Shown here: in pieces, positions 17,129-25,769 of the stretch
How the letters are laid out: the number at the start of each line of letters is the position of its first letter
How positions within the stretch are numbered: the stretch's first letter is position 1
Assembly (NCBI GenBank): GCA_025936115.1
Contig: JAICTZ010000021.1
Coordinates: 1 to 64,000, forward strand
Reading direction: 5' to 3'
Source of the DNA: Polyangiaceae bacterium
Lineage (GTDB): Bacteria > Myxococcota_A > Polyangia > Polyangiales > Polyangiaceae
Length of the DNA: 64,000 nucleotides
Made by a program: the position numbers and the translations under genes
The notes under the pieces: generated by a model
Database searches by the model: none
Seen by the model: the letters and a program-made list of their open reading frames with translations, nothing else
What the model was told of the DNA's origin: nothing

Positions 17129-18064
17129 TCAGCTTGCGCCTTCGAGCTTTTCTTCGACGAGCGCGTAGAGCACCGCCATGCTCGTCCATAGCCGATTTTC
17201 CGCCTGATCGAAGATCGCCGATTGCGGGCCGTCGGCGACCTCGGCCGTCACTTCTTCGCCGCGGTGAGCCGGCAGGCAGTGCAAGAACAGCGCGTCGCGT
17301 TTCGCTTTGCGCATCGCGGCCGCGTTTACCTGATAGGGCATGAGCACGCGGTGTCGCTCGGCGCGCTCGTGGTCCGAATGGCCCATGGACAACCAAACGT
17401 CGGTGTAGACGACGTCGGCGTCTTTCACGGCCTCGTCAGGATCGCGCGTTACGAGCACGCTGCCGCCCTGCTTGTCGGCGACTGCGCGCGCGGCTTGCAC
17501 GATGGCGTCCGGCAGCGTGTAGCCGTCGGGGCTCGCGACGGCTACGTGCGCGCCCGCAAGCGCCGCCGCTTGCACGAGGCTCACGGCCACGTTGTTGCCG
17601 TCGCCCAGGTAGGCGATCTTCTGCCCGGCGACCTTGCCGCGCTGCTGCTGAATCGTCAGCAGATCCGCGAGGCTCTGGCACGGGTGGTGACCGTCGGTGA
17701 GCGCGTTGATGACCGGGATCGTGGCGGCCGCGGCGAGCCGCTCGACTTCGGCGTCCTCGAACGTGCGGATGACGAGCGCGCGCGAGTAGCGGCTCATGAC
17801 ACGGGCCGTGTCCTCGAGCGTCTCGCCCCGCCCGAGCTGCAGGTCCTTGGCGCCCATGAAGAGCGGCGTACCGCCGAGGTGCGCGACCGCCGTCTCGAAC
17901 GAGATGCGCGTCCGCGTCGAGGGCTTCGCGAAATAGCAGCACACCGTCTCGCCCGCGAGGACGCTGCGCCGGCCGAACGGCTTCGCTTTGAACTTGGCGG
18001 AACGCCGCAAGAGGTAAGCGAGATCGGCCGCGGAAAGATCGGAGGTCTTGAGCAGGTGCATCAT
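17129..18064 (-). CDS. argF: Ornithine carbamoyltransferase
   Basis: 311 residues. The carbamoyl-phosphate loop KPSTRTR lies at about residues 47-53, LQLGRGETLEDTA and DGHHPCQSLADL are in place, and the ornithine loop/active-site Cys is in LHCLPAHRGEEV. The enzyme makes citrulline from ornithine and carbamoyl phosphate in arginine synthesis. The start ATG-ATG at 18064/18061 fits the family length. No other arginine gene is adjacent. Confidence 0.95.
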   Translation of the reverse strand: MMHLLKTSDLSAADLAYLLRRSAKFKAKPFGRRSVLAGETVCCYFAKPSTRTRISFETAVAHLGGTPLFMGAKDLQLGRGETLEDTARVMSRYSRALVIRTFEDAEVERLAAAATIPVINALTDGHHPCQSLADLLTIQQQRGKVAGQKIAYLGDGNNVAVSLVQAAALAGAHVAVASPDGYTLPDAIVQAARAVADKQGGSVLVTRDPDEAVKDADVVYTDVWLSMGHSDHERAERHRVLMPYQVNAAAMRKAKRDALFLHCLPAHRGEEVTAEVADGPQSAIFDQAENRLWTSMAVLYALVEEKLEGAS

Positions 18065-18167
18065 CAGCGGGAAGCGCGTGACGCTAGCTCATTTCCCTGC
18101 CTTCGTCGCCCCCAGGAGCATCTGAGATTGCGGGTCCCTCCGGAGACGCGTTAATGTGGCGCCCACG

Positions 18168-18683
18168 ATGACGAACCCCACCGCCACCTTCTCCACGTCA
18201 CTCGGTGATTTCACGGCTGAAATCTACGCCGACCAGATGCCCGCCACGGCGCAGAACTTCATCAAGCTCGCCAAGAGCGGCTTTTACGACGGCCTCCATT
18301 TTCACCGCGTCATCGACGGGTTCATGATCCAGTTCGGCTGTCCGCACAGCAAGGATCCGTCGAGCCCCCGTGCCGGCACGGGCAACGGTCCGGACGGCAC
18401 GATCCCGGACGAGCACCCTGCGAACGCCAAGCTCTCGAACGAGCCCGGCACGCTCGCCATGGCGAACACGGGGCGCCCCAACAGCGGCAGCTGCCAGTTC
18501 TTCATCAACACCGTGCACAACGCCTACCTCGATTGGTTCACGCCGGGCCCCTCGAAGCACCCCGTGTTCGGCAAGATCACGCAGGGTCTCGACGTCGTGA
18601 AGAAGATCGAGAAGACCGCGACCGACGAGCGCGATCGCCCCGCGAAGCCCGTGCAGATGGTCAAAGTCACCATCAACGAATGA
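18168..18683 (+). CDS. Cyclophilin-type peptidyl-prolyl isomerase
   Basis: 171 residues, single cyclophilin domain: FHRVIDGFMIQFGCP, TLAMANTGRPNSGSCQFFI and HPVFGKITQGLDVV contain the active-site Arg, Phe and Gln positions. No signal peptide, so cytoplasmic (PpiB-like). The N-terminus TNPTATFSTSLGDFTAEIY matches PpiB-type proteins from the ATG at 18168; a GTG at 18156 in frame would add four residues. Confidence 0.95.
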   Translation: MTNPTATFSTSLGDFTAEIYADQMPATAQNFIKLAKSGFYDGLHFHRVIDGFMIQFGCPHSKDPSSPRAGTGNGPDGTIPDEHPANAKLSNEPGTLAMANTGRPNSGSCQFFINTVHNAYLDWFTPGPSKHPVFGKITQGLDVVKKIEKTATDERDRPAKPVQMVKVTINE

Positions 18684-18696
18684 CCATGGCCGGACG

Positions 18697-18730
18697 CACG
18701 AGCTTGGAGCTACTCGCGCCCAAGCTCGTG
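18697..18730. terminator. Stem-loop between convergent genes
   Basis: An 11-base perfect inverted repeat (CACGAGCTTGG / CCAAGCTCGTG) with a 12-base loop lies between the ends of the cyclophilin gene and the GH9 gene. There is no T-run on either side, so it is a candidate bidirectional terminator or mRNA 3'-end stabiliser. Confidence 0.55.
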
Positions 18731-18744
18731 GTGCGAGGGTCGCG

Positions 18745-20457
18745 CTAGGGTGTGGGTTGGAACGCCGCGAGCGCGTAAATCAGCGGGGCGTTCCAATTGA
18801 TCGCCACCTCGTTCGAGGTGTAATCGGCGGAGTCGTCTTGCCACACGGTCGCGGGCGCAGGATCGCTCTTCGACGGGCCTCCGACGAGAAGTCCCGGCCA
18901 GGGCTGCTCGACGCTGTCGGCGATCGAGGGTCGATGGTGCGGGTGGAGCGGGGGCTTCGCGCCGACGCCGGTCATGAACGAGCGGCCGTAGTAATTGCGA
19001 CCGAATAGGTGGCCGAGCTGCGTGCTCGCGGCGTCGAGGTAACGCCGTGAGTTGTCGGGATCGACGCGTGAGGCCGTCACGAACACGAGCGTCGTGCGCG
19101 CGATGGTACCGTTGACGCCCCAGTTGTAATACGCGCCGAGGCTCCGTCCATAGGGATGCGTCTCGGCAGTCATCGCGAGGTTCGCGGCGCTGTTCTCGAG
19201 CGCGAGCGTGAGACGCGTCACGACGGCGTCGTCGCGCCCGTCTTGTGTCGAGGCAAGGTAGGTGAAAATGCCGAGGTTCGCGACGTTGTCCCAATCCCAA
19301 TTGGCCGCCACGTTGAACGTTTTGCTCGCGTTCTCGAATGCGGCGAGCGCGTCCTTGTCGCCCGTCGTTTCGAAGATTTCGGCAGCGGCCCAGAAGCGAT
19401 CATCGAGGTCCGAATCCCCGCTGTAGCTGCCCGTGAAGCCGCTCGCCGGCGGCTGAATCGGTGCCGTGTTGGCGAGGAGGAACTGCCAGGCCTTCACGGC
19501 CGCTCCTTCGGCGCGCTGCGCCAGATCGGGATCGAACTCGCGGAAGACGCGCGCAGCATGCGCGGCGACCGCCGCGAAATCCGCCGTCGCTTTCGTGCTC
19601 GCGCTCGACATGCTGCGGAGCGCGGTCGAAGCCTCGGGCATGGTCGTGAGCGGATCGAAATTCGCCGCGGTGAGGCGATCGGAGACGCTGCCGTCGTCGT
19701 ACTGCATGCCGAGCAGCCAGCCGAGCTGGTACGAACATTCGTCGAGGTAGTCGGGAATGCCGTTGTCCTGTTCCGGCACGGCGAGCACGACGTCTTCCAG
19801 CCGATCGCGGAAATGATCCCAGGCGAGCAGCATCATGCCGAGCGCGAACGAGCCGTTGTTGGTGTACTTGCCGTAATCGCCCGCGTCGTGCCAGCCGCCG
19901 AGCGCCGGGTCGTCGTGCAAGTGACAGGCGCCGTGGGCGAAGGTTTGGTCCTGCCAATCGAAGGAGACGGCCGTGCCACAGCGCCAGCCGTACATGCCCA
20001 GCATCGCAGCGTGGAACGGCTCGACGAAGACGTCGCTGCCGATCCGGAAGTGCTCCGAGGTGCCCACCCCGTCGACCGCGACGTAGTACTCGCCCGGGAC
20101 GTTCAAGTCGCTGAAGTCCACGACGTGCACCTCGGGCTCGCCCGAGTCGCTCGCGCTGAGCGCGGGACCTACGTCGCCCGGCATGTCGGGAAACACGACG
20201 GGATCGTCCTCCGGCTTTTTACCGCCGTCCGCCCGGCGAATCACGAACGTCGAGGCCGGCCCCGCGTACGTCGCCTGCTTGGGCGTGCCGGGTAAAAAGC
20301 CGACGCTGTTGACCCGCACCACGACGCCGCCGGCCTTCGGCGTCGCCGTGCAAACGCCGGGCTGTAGCTCTGCAGAACCAAGAGGACAGTGCGGTGATTC
20401 AGCCGTGTCACACGCGAGCAGTAAGCAGCTTCCCAAGATAATGGTGCGTAAGGGCAT
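18745..20457 (-). CDS. Glycoside hydrolase family 9 cellulase (lipoprotein)
   Basis: 570 residues. A lipoprotein signal (LGSCLLLAC) is followed by a CelD-type Ig-like N-terminal domain (about residues 45-140), then the GH9 barrel. GWHDAGDYGKY near residue 190 holds the catalytic aspartates, NYYGRSFMTG and LHPHHRPS form the substrate cleft, and SNEVAINWNAPL near 550 holds the catalytic acid. GH9 enzymes hydrolyse beta-1,4-glucan with inversion. The frame is open to 20535, but the ATG at 20457 lies directly before the signal peptide. The lipobox suggests surface tethering rather than free secretion. Confidence 0.93.
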   Translation of the reverse strand: MPLRTIILGSCLLLACDTAESPHCPLGSAELQPGVCTATPKAGGVVVRVNSVGFLPGTPKQATYAGPASTFVIRRADGGKKPEDDPVVFPDMPGDVGPALSASDSGEPEVHVVDFSDLNVPGEYYVAVDGVGTSEHFRIGSDVFVEPFHAAMLGMYGWRCGTAVSFDWQDQTFAHGACHLHDDPALGGWHDAGDYGKYTNNGSFALGMMLLAWDHFRDRLEDVVLAVPEQDNGIPDYLDECSYQLGWLLGMQYDDGSVSDRLTAANFDPLTTMPEASTALRSMSSASTKATADFAAVAAHAARVFREFDPDLAQRAEGAAVKAWQFLLANTAPIQPPASGFTGSYSGDSDLDDRFWAAAEIFETTGDKDALAAFENASKTFNVAANWDWDNVANLGIFTYLASTQDGRDDAVVTRLTLALENSAANLAMTAETHPYGRSLGAYYNWGVNGTIARTTLVFVTASRVDPDNSRRYLDAASTQLGHLFGRNYYGRSFMTGVGAKPPLHPHHRPSIADSVEQPWPGLLVGGPSKSDPAPATVWQDDSADYTSNEVAINWNAPLIYALAAFQPTP

Positions 20458-20531
20458 GGAACCGGTTCCCGGTGTAGCTCCGGCGCGCCAGCTGCGCAAT
20501 CGCCCGCGTGGCAAAATCGTTCGGTTCAGTA

Positions 20532-21233
20532 TCAATCGGGCCCCGGACGCGTCACGTCCGTTGCACTAGTATTTTCGCAAACCGTTTCAGGCGCGCCGTT
20601 GTCGCGATGCGCGCCCACGAAATCCTGGAATATTTCGGGCTCGAAGCAATCAGCCGTGAGCGTGAAGCCCCAGCTCGACGCGGCCCAGCGCGTCGGAAGG
20701 CCGGGATCGGGAGTCATGAGTAGCTGGTTCGTCGCGGTGCTCGGGCAGCCCTCGGCGCTACAGCAAGCGGGCGCCGGCTCCGTTTCCACGACGATCGCCT
20801 CGGCTTGGCTGACTTCGTCCTCGCAGTCCGCACACGAGTACGTGAAGACGACCCCGCCGTGCTCCAGCGAGTGCACCCAGAAGCCGCTCGGAATCGCGTC
20901 GTCGTACACGCGGTACTCGGGAAATACTGGGTAATGGTGACCGGAGGACGGCGGGTTCGTGCTGTACTCGACGGGGTCACACACCGGAACGTGAGAGTGA
21001 TCCTCGATCGGGTAGGAGCGTTCCACCGCGTTGCAGGCACTGGCGTCGATCGGCTGCTCGGTGAGCGGGGCAGCCGGATCGGTCGGGTCGCCCGTGGCAG
21101 CGATGAGCGCCGGGGTCTGGTCGCGGCAATAGCCGAGCCGTCGCTGCGTCGGGGTGAGCGTGTGCCTTCCGGAGCAAGCTAGCGTAACGAGCGCGGCGGA
21201 AACCAAGGCCGACGAGCCAAGCAAAGAGCGCAT
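20532..21233 (-). CDS. DUF3105 lipoprotein
   Basis: About 233 residues from the ATG at 21233 (the frame opens at 21260). A lipoprotein signal ends ALVTLACS. The DUF3105 pattern is seen in the middle: NPPSSGHHYPVFPEY and WVHSLEHGGVVFTYSC. Several cysteine pairs (CADCED, ACCSAEGC) suggest disulfides. The function of DUF3105 is not known. It lies 75 bases upstream of the GH9 gene on the same strand and may share its transcript. Confidence 0.75.
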   Translation of the reverse strand: MRSLLGSSALVSAALVTLACSGRHTLTPTQRRLGYCRDQTPALIAATGDPTDPAAPLTEQPIDASACNAVERSYPIEDHSHVPVCDPVEYSTNPPSSGHHYPVFPEYRVYDDAIPSGFWVHSLEHGGVVFTYSCADCEDEVSQAEAIVVETEPAPACCSAEGCPSTATNQLLMTPDPGLPTRWAASSWGFTLTADCFEPEIFQDFVGAHRDNGAPETVCENTSATDVTRPGPD

Positions 21234-21333
21234 TCCATGGCAGGATAGCGCATCCGCCACTCGGCGCTCCGACGCTGAAACCGGCCCGAAGGCCTCGAAC
21301 TTTGGCTATCGTCTGCGGTCGAACGTCGATCTG

Positions 21334-22974
21334 ATGCGTATCCCCGCCCCCGATTTACTGCACCCTGAGGGACGTCTGTGGCTCGCAGCCGACGAGCTCC
21401 GGCAAGTCATCACGTTCGCGTTCGCGTCCGGCATCGGCTCGGACGCGTTCGAGCGCGCGCTCGCGAAGACCGCCGCCGCACCGAGCCCGCTCTTGCCCGA
21501 AGCCTTCGCCAAGGACCTGTTCGTGGACGACTTCGTGGCGCGCTGCTTGCCGTTTCGCGCGGGGCCGCGGCCGAGCAAACAGCGACAACGGGCGCTCGTG
21601 GCTCTCCTCACGCAACCGCCGGCTGACGCGGGCACGGTGCCGCTCCGGCACGCCGTGCTCGCCGAGCTGGTCGAGAAACCGGCGTACCGCGCCGCCCTCG
21701 AGCAGGCGCTCGGCGCGCTCGCCGAGGTCTTTGCGCAGCTCGAAAGCGTGCCGCGCACGAAAGACCCTTCGAACACTTACCGCCGCGTCGAGATCCTGCG
21801 GAGCCTGCGGCAGGCCTTCGACGCAGTGGCAGACGCGGTACCGGGCGCGAGTTCGGCGCTCGGCCGGCTCGGCGATTTCGGGCGCAGCTTGCGCGAAAGC
21901 GAAGGCTACCGCCACCTCGTCGAGCTACTCGATCACGAAAGCCACCTCGCCACGGTCGACGTGCGCTTGCGGCTCGCACGCGACGGACACGTGCGCGGCT
22001 TCGAGATCCTGCGAGCGAGCGAAAACACTGCGAACCGCTACTACGGCGGACCGATCGGCCGCTTTTTCATGCGCGTCCGGCTGATGCTCCGAGGCTATCG
22101 CGTCGGGCAAGACGAGCTACTCGGCCGGCTGCTACAAACCGTATTCGACGGCATCGAGGAGCCGCTGATCCAGCTCTTCCAAATCCGCCGCGACATCGAA
22201 TTTTATCTGGCCGCACTTGCGCTCCGCGACTTTGCCGCGAGCAAGGGCCTACCGGTCTGCCTGCCGACGCTCGCGCGCCCGGCGGGGCCGAGGGAGCCGC
22301 TGCCCGACAGTCACTTCGAAAGTCTCTATAACCCGCTGCTCTTGCTCGAACCGTCACCGCCGCGCCCGACCGATCTCCAGATCGGCGGCCGCTCGCAGCT
22401 CGTGGTGACAGGCCCGAATTCCGGGGGCAAAACCAGACTGCTTCAAGCCGTGGGTCTCGCGCAGCTGCTCGCCCAAGCCGGGTTCTTCGTGCCCGCCAAA
22501 CGGGCCACGCTCGCGCTGCGGCCCGGCCTGTTCGTGTCCGTCGTGCACGAAGCGACGGCCGACGCGCGCGAAGGACGTCTCGGCACCGAGCTCATGCGCA
22601 TCCGTACGCTGTTCGAGCGGCTGCGCTGGGGTAGTCTCGTGATCGTCGACGAGCTCTGCTCCGGTACGAACCCGTCCGAAGCCGAAGAGATCTTCCAGCT
22701 CGTGCTCTCCGAGCTCTCCGAGCTCGAACCGCAAACCGTCGTGACGACTCACTTCCTACATTTTGCCGCCGCGCTTGCCACCGAGCGTTCACTGCCGCAT
22801 CTCGAGTTTCTGCAGGTCGAGCTCGACGCGACACAGACACCGACTTTCGGCTTCGTTCCGGGGGTTGCCACGACTTCCCTCGCCCGGAAGACCGCCGAGC
22901 GGCTCGGCGTGACGCGCGAAGCACTCAAGGGGTTGGTAGACGACGCGCGGCGCGCGCACGCCGGCGCAGAATGA
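21334..22974 (+). CDS. MutS-like ATPase without mismatch-recognition domain
   Basis: 546 residues. The C-terminal half is a MutS-type ATPase: Walker A GPNSGGKTRLL near 360-370, a helix with VHEATADAREGRLGTE, Walker B VIVDELCSGTNPSEAEEI near 436-453, and TVVTTHFLHF. The N-terminal half is helical (clamp/lever-like), and the mismatch-recognition and connector domains of true MutS are absent. There is also no C-terminal Smr domain. It therefore belongs to the short MutS-related proteins; its role is unclear (recombination or RNA/DNA junction binding are possible). The open frame extends upstream over the divergent lipoprotein gene; I chose the ATG at 21334. Confidence 0.85.
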   Translation: MRIPAPDLLHPEGRLWLAADELRQVITFAFASGIGSDAFERALAKTAAAPSPLLPEAFAKDLFVDDFVARCLPFRAGPRPSKQRQRALVALLTQPPADAGTVPLRHAVLAELVEKPAYRAALEQALGALAEVFAQLESVPRTKDPSNTYRRVEILRSLRQAFDAVADAVPGASSALGRLGDFGRSLRESEGYRHLVELLDHESHLATVDVRLRLARDGHVRGFEILRASENTANRYYGGPIGRFFMRVRLMLRGYRVGQDELLGRLLQTVFDGIEEPLIQLFQIRRDIEFYLAALALRDFAASKGLPVCLPTLARPAGPREPLPDSHFESLYNPLLLLEPSPPRPTDLQIGGRSQLVVTGPNSGGKTRLLQAVGLAQLLAQAGFFVPAKRATLALRPGLFVSVVHEATADAREGRLGTELMRIRTLFERLRWGSLVIVDELCSGTNPSEAEEIFQLVLSELSELEPQTVVTTHFLHFAAALATERSLPHLEFLQVELDATQTPTFGFVPGVATTSLARKTAERLGVTREALKGLVDDARRAHAGAE

Positions 22975-23927
22975 CGTCCAAGCTCTTCGGCTTGCTCGGA
23001 GCGGCCGGCTACATCGCGCCGCGCCATCTCGACGCCATTCAAGCGACGGGCAACGAGCTCGTCGTCGCCTGCGATCCGTGCGACTCGGTCGGCGTGCTCG
23101 ATCGCTACAGCCTGAGCACGCAGTTTCTGCCGAACGAGACCGCGTTTTCGGCTTTTCTACGACGGCGCCAGCGCGACGCGAGCGTGCGACCCATCGAATA
23201 CGTCTCGATCTGCACCCCCAACCACCTGCACCCCGAACATTGCCGGCTCGCGATGCGCGAGCACGCCCACGTCATTTGCGAGAAGCCCCTCGCTCTCACG
23301 CCTGCCGCGCTCGACGAGCTCGCCATGCTCGAGCTTCGCACCGAACGCCGCATCTACACGATTTTGCAGCTGCGTGTGGACGAGCGCCTGCTCGCGCTGC
23401 GGGAACGGCTGCTCACCGAGCGCGGGGGCCCGCGCGAGCATGACGTCGTGCTCACCTACCTCACCGGGCGCGGCCCCTGGTACCAAGCCTCGTGGAAGGG
23501 GGATCCGGAAAAGAGCGGCGGCATCGCGACGAACATCGGGATCCACCTGTTCGATCTCTTGCTCTGGCTCTTCGGTCCGGCGCGGCGCGAGCGCGTTTAC
23601 CTCTCCGATCAGAAGCGCATGTCGGGGATGCTCGAGCTCGAGCGCGCCAAAGTACGTTGGTTTCTGTCGGTGGATCCCGCCGACGTCGCGCGCTCGTCGG
23701 GCGAGATGCGCGGCTTCACGCACCGCTCGCTCGTGGTCGACGGCGAAAGTCTCGATTTTTCGGACGGCTTCGGAGGCCTTCACGCGAGCGTCTACGGCTC
23801 GATCCTCGCTGGGCGCGGCCTCGGCATCGACGACGCGCGCCCGAGCGTCGAGCTCACGCATCGCTTGAAGCGCCTGCCGCTCGCGGCGCTGGACGGCGAC
23901 GCGCACGACATGTGCCGCCGCGCCTGA
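22971..23927 (+). CDS. wbpB: Gfo/Idh/MocA dehydrogenase, WbpB/WlbA-like
   Basis: 318 residues. The N-terminal Rossmann segment GLLGAAGYIAPRHLDAI followed by CDPCDSVGVLDRY is close to WbpB/WlbA, which oxidise UDP-GlcNAcA at C3 on the way to a 2,3-diamino-uronic acid for O-antigen. The catalytic Lys is in CEKPLAL near residue 104, and QLRVDERLLALRERL and GGIATNIGIHLFD fit the family. The start overlaps the MutS-like stop (ATGA). The usual WbpE/WbpD genes are not adjacent, so the pathway assignment is by homology only. Confidence 0.85.
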   Translation: MTSKLFGLLGAAGYIAPRHLDAIQATGNELVVACDPCDSVGVLDRYSLSTQFLPNETAFSAFLRRRQRDASVRPIEYVSICTPNHLHPEHCRLAMREHAHVICEKPLALTPAALDELAMLELRTERRIYTILQLRVDERLLALRERLLTERGGPREHDVVLTYLTGRGPWYQASWKGDPEKSGGIATNIGIHLFDLLLWLFGPARRERVYLSDQKRMSGMLELERAKVRWFLSVDPADVARSSGEMRGFTHRSLVVDGESLDFSDGFGGLHASVYGSILAGRGLGIDDARPSVELTHRLKRLPLAALDGDAHDMCRRA

Positions 23928-23932
23928 TCGGC

Positions 23933-24283
23933 TCAGGTCGTCCTGGGTCGGCCGCGCGTACCGGCAGCACCAGCGTCCCGGGCGCAAATGCTCGCGACGC
24001 GCTCGCGCTCGAGGCGTTCGGCTAGGAACGCCGGCACGGGCTCGAGCGCGCTCGCGGGCACCCAAAAGCGCGCGTCGCCCGGCGCAAGCTCGATCCAAGC
24101 GTGACTGGTCCCGCGCGAAAGGATACGGGCGATGAGCCGCTTCTTGTCCGGAGTAAGCACGAAGACGAGTGCCCCCGCCGGGAGCTCCGCCGTTCGCTTG
24201 CGCCGAGCCGCCCGGCGTAGCAGCAGGACGACAGCAAGTAGCCCTACCGAAACCGTAACTGCCGCCGTCCAGAGCTCGGTCAT
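23933..24283 (-). CDS. Small single-span membrane protein
   Basis: 116 residues: one N-terminal membrane helix (AAVTVSVGLLAVVLLL), a basic stretch (RRAARRKR) and a small beta-rich cytoplasmic domain with ALVFVLTPDKKRLIARI and HAWIELAPGDARFWV. No family recognised. Converges with the WbpB-like gene at a distance of six bases. Confidence 0.55.
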   Translation of the reverse strand: MTELWTAAVTVSVGLLAVVLLLRRAARRKRTAELPAGALVFVLTPDKKRLIARILSRGTSHAWIELAPGDARFWVPASALEPVPAFLAERLERERVASICARDAGAAGTRGRPRTT

Positions 24284-24407
24284 GTCCTGCTCAGTCCACG
24301 GGCGCGTCGCTCACGCGAGCCCGCTCTATTGATCCATATAGCATACCGGCTACTAGACTTTTCGGATCATGGGCGAGGCTCGGGGCTTCCTCTAAAAGGC
24401 GGCCAGC

Positions 24408-24797
24408 ATGCGTGCGATCCCGCTCCTTTCCGGCTTCGGAGCGGCGGTCCGCGAACGGCGCAAAGAGCGAGGCCTGACGCAGGCGCAAGTAGCCGAATCT
24501 GCGGGGATTGCGGTCGAGACCGTCTCACGGATCGAGGGAGGCCGCCTCGCTTCGCTGAGCCTCGTCCTGGCGGCCCGCGTGGCGGCGACGCTCGGCTCGA
24601 CGCTCCAGGCCCTGCTCGCCGGGGTGCGAAGTCCGCCGCCGGCCGATGCGCTCCGCGCCGAGGAACGCCGCATCGTCGGACTATTGCAAACGGTCGACGA
24701 CGCCGAGCTCGGACGAGTTCGGCGCGGCCTACAGAGTCTGCTCTCCGTGAATGATTCGCGCCGCGCGCCGACGAGCTCGCGCAAACGCAAGCGCTGA
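24408..24797 (+). CDS. XRE-family transcriptional regulator
   Basis: 129 residues. A Cro/C1-type helix-turn-helix spans residues 10-65 (RERRKERGLTQAQVAESAG, VETVSRIEGGR). The C-terminal 60 residues form a short helical tail. Cytoplasmic DNA-binding protein; target unknown, with no obvious neighbour to regulate. Confidence 0.85.
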   Translation: MRAIPLLSGFGAAVRERRKERGLTQAQVAESAGIAVETVSRIEGGRLASLSLVLAARVAATLGSTLQALLAGVRSPPPADALRAEERRIVGLLQTVDDAELGRVRRGLQSLLSVNDSRRAPTSSRKRKR

Positions 24798-24936
24798 GCT
24801 TGCCTCGCGCGCCGCTCGCGTGACACAGCCGAGCCGTCTTGCCTCACGGGCTCGTGTGGTTTCACGCCCAAAACGCGGCCGCTGGCTCGCGCGGGAGACG
24901 AGACGCGCTGGTCCGCCGCTTGCGGACGTGCCTCGC

Positions 24937-25179
24937 ATGCCGACGCATTGCCGAGCCGTAGGTTTCGAAATCTCGCTCACGCAGCCCCCGGATCCGAGCC
25001 CACCCGCCAAACCACCAGTACCGACGCCCGATCCCACCCCGCCCGCCATGCCACCCTCACCGGCGCCCGAGGTGCCGCCGCCGTTCGACCCACCCGCGCC
25101 GCCCGGCCCCGTCCCCGCGCCGCGCCCGATCGAGCCGGGTTTTCCCGGCGCGCCGCCGACGCCGATCGATGGGCGATGA
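24937..25179 (+). CDS. Possible Pro-rich small protein
   Basis: About 80 residues. After roughly 20 ordinary residues it is almost entirely Pro/Ala/Asp (PPDPSPPAKPPVPTPDP and similar). The composition could be a genuine Pro-rich peptide or a chance reading of GC-rich DNA; the start at 24937 is uncertain and the frame opens earlier at 24751. Confidence 0.3.
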   Translation: MPTHCRAVGFEISLTQPPDPSPPAKPPVPTPDPTPPAMPPSPAPEVPPPFDPPAPPGPVPAPRPIEPGFPGAPPTPIDGR

Positions 25180-25310
25180 ACCCAGCATCTTCACGCGAAA
25201 ACGTGGGGACGCTCGCCACGCCGCGCTCGGGAAAAGCCGCAGGCTCGTGCTAGGTTTGTACCTCGTACGACGGCACGGCTCGGCGTGGACGCAGTACGAG
25301 CTGCGATCTG

Positions 25311-25574
25311 ATGGCGGACTCTCCTTGGCAGGTTCAAGTCGCCGCGCTCCTCGAGCAGGCGGCGCAAGCACTGCGCACCGGCAGTAGGCGTCGCGCGATC
25401 GTCGCGCTCGGGACAGCCGTCGCGTACGTCCAACGCGCGCGCGATCAGGGCGATCGCTTCGCCCAGGAGCTCATCGCGCACACGCTCGAGAGCCCCAAAG
25501 ACGATCCCACCGAGCGCTTCACCTTCAAACCCGGCGAGCTCGAAGCGCTCACGTCGCCGAATAGCAAGAAATAG
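25311..25574 (+). CDS. Small helical protein of unknown function
   Basis: 87 residues with a regular amphipathic helical pattern (WQVQVAALLEQAAQALRTG, AVAYVQRARDQGDRFAQEL) and no signal peptide. The ATG at 25311 opens a frame with typical third-position GC. No family recognised. Confidence 0.5.
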   Translation: MADSPWQVQVAALLEQAAQALRTGSRRRAIVALGTAVAYVQRARDQGDRFAQELIAHTLESPKDDPTERFTFKPGELEALTSPNSKK

Positions 25575-25601
25575 CGGCGTCGGTTGCACCGCTGCGGGCC
25601 A

Positions 25602-25736
25602 CTAGCGCGGCAAGCGCAGCGCGAGCATGGCATCGACGGCCGAACGCGCGAGGGTGCCCGGTAACGCGGGCAGGAGCGGCGCGGCCGCGCCCGGAGCTCT
25701 GTCTCCGAGCAGTCGCGACAGAGCGATGAGACTAGC
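25602..25736 (-). pseudogene. Possible tail of a lost gene
   Basis: A 44-residue stretch bounded by stops and lacking a start codon reads SLIALSRLLGDRAPGAAAPL and continues to a stop at 25602. It looks protein-like but has no start, so it may be a gene remnant or chance. The surrounding 25575-25769 holds nothing else I can identify. Confidence 0.2.
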
Positions 25737-25769
25737 TCACGCGTCCGGATAGCCGTGTCGGGCCGTCGC

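Noticed and set aside
19156..20295. 379-residue plus-strand frame over the GH9 gene
   Set aside because: The minus strand carries an unmistakable GH9 enzyme; the plus frame has shadow composition.
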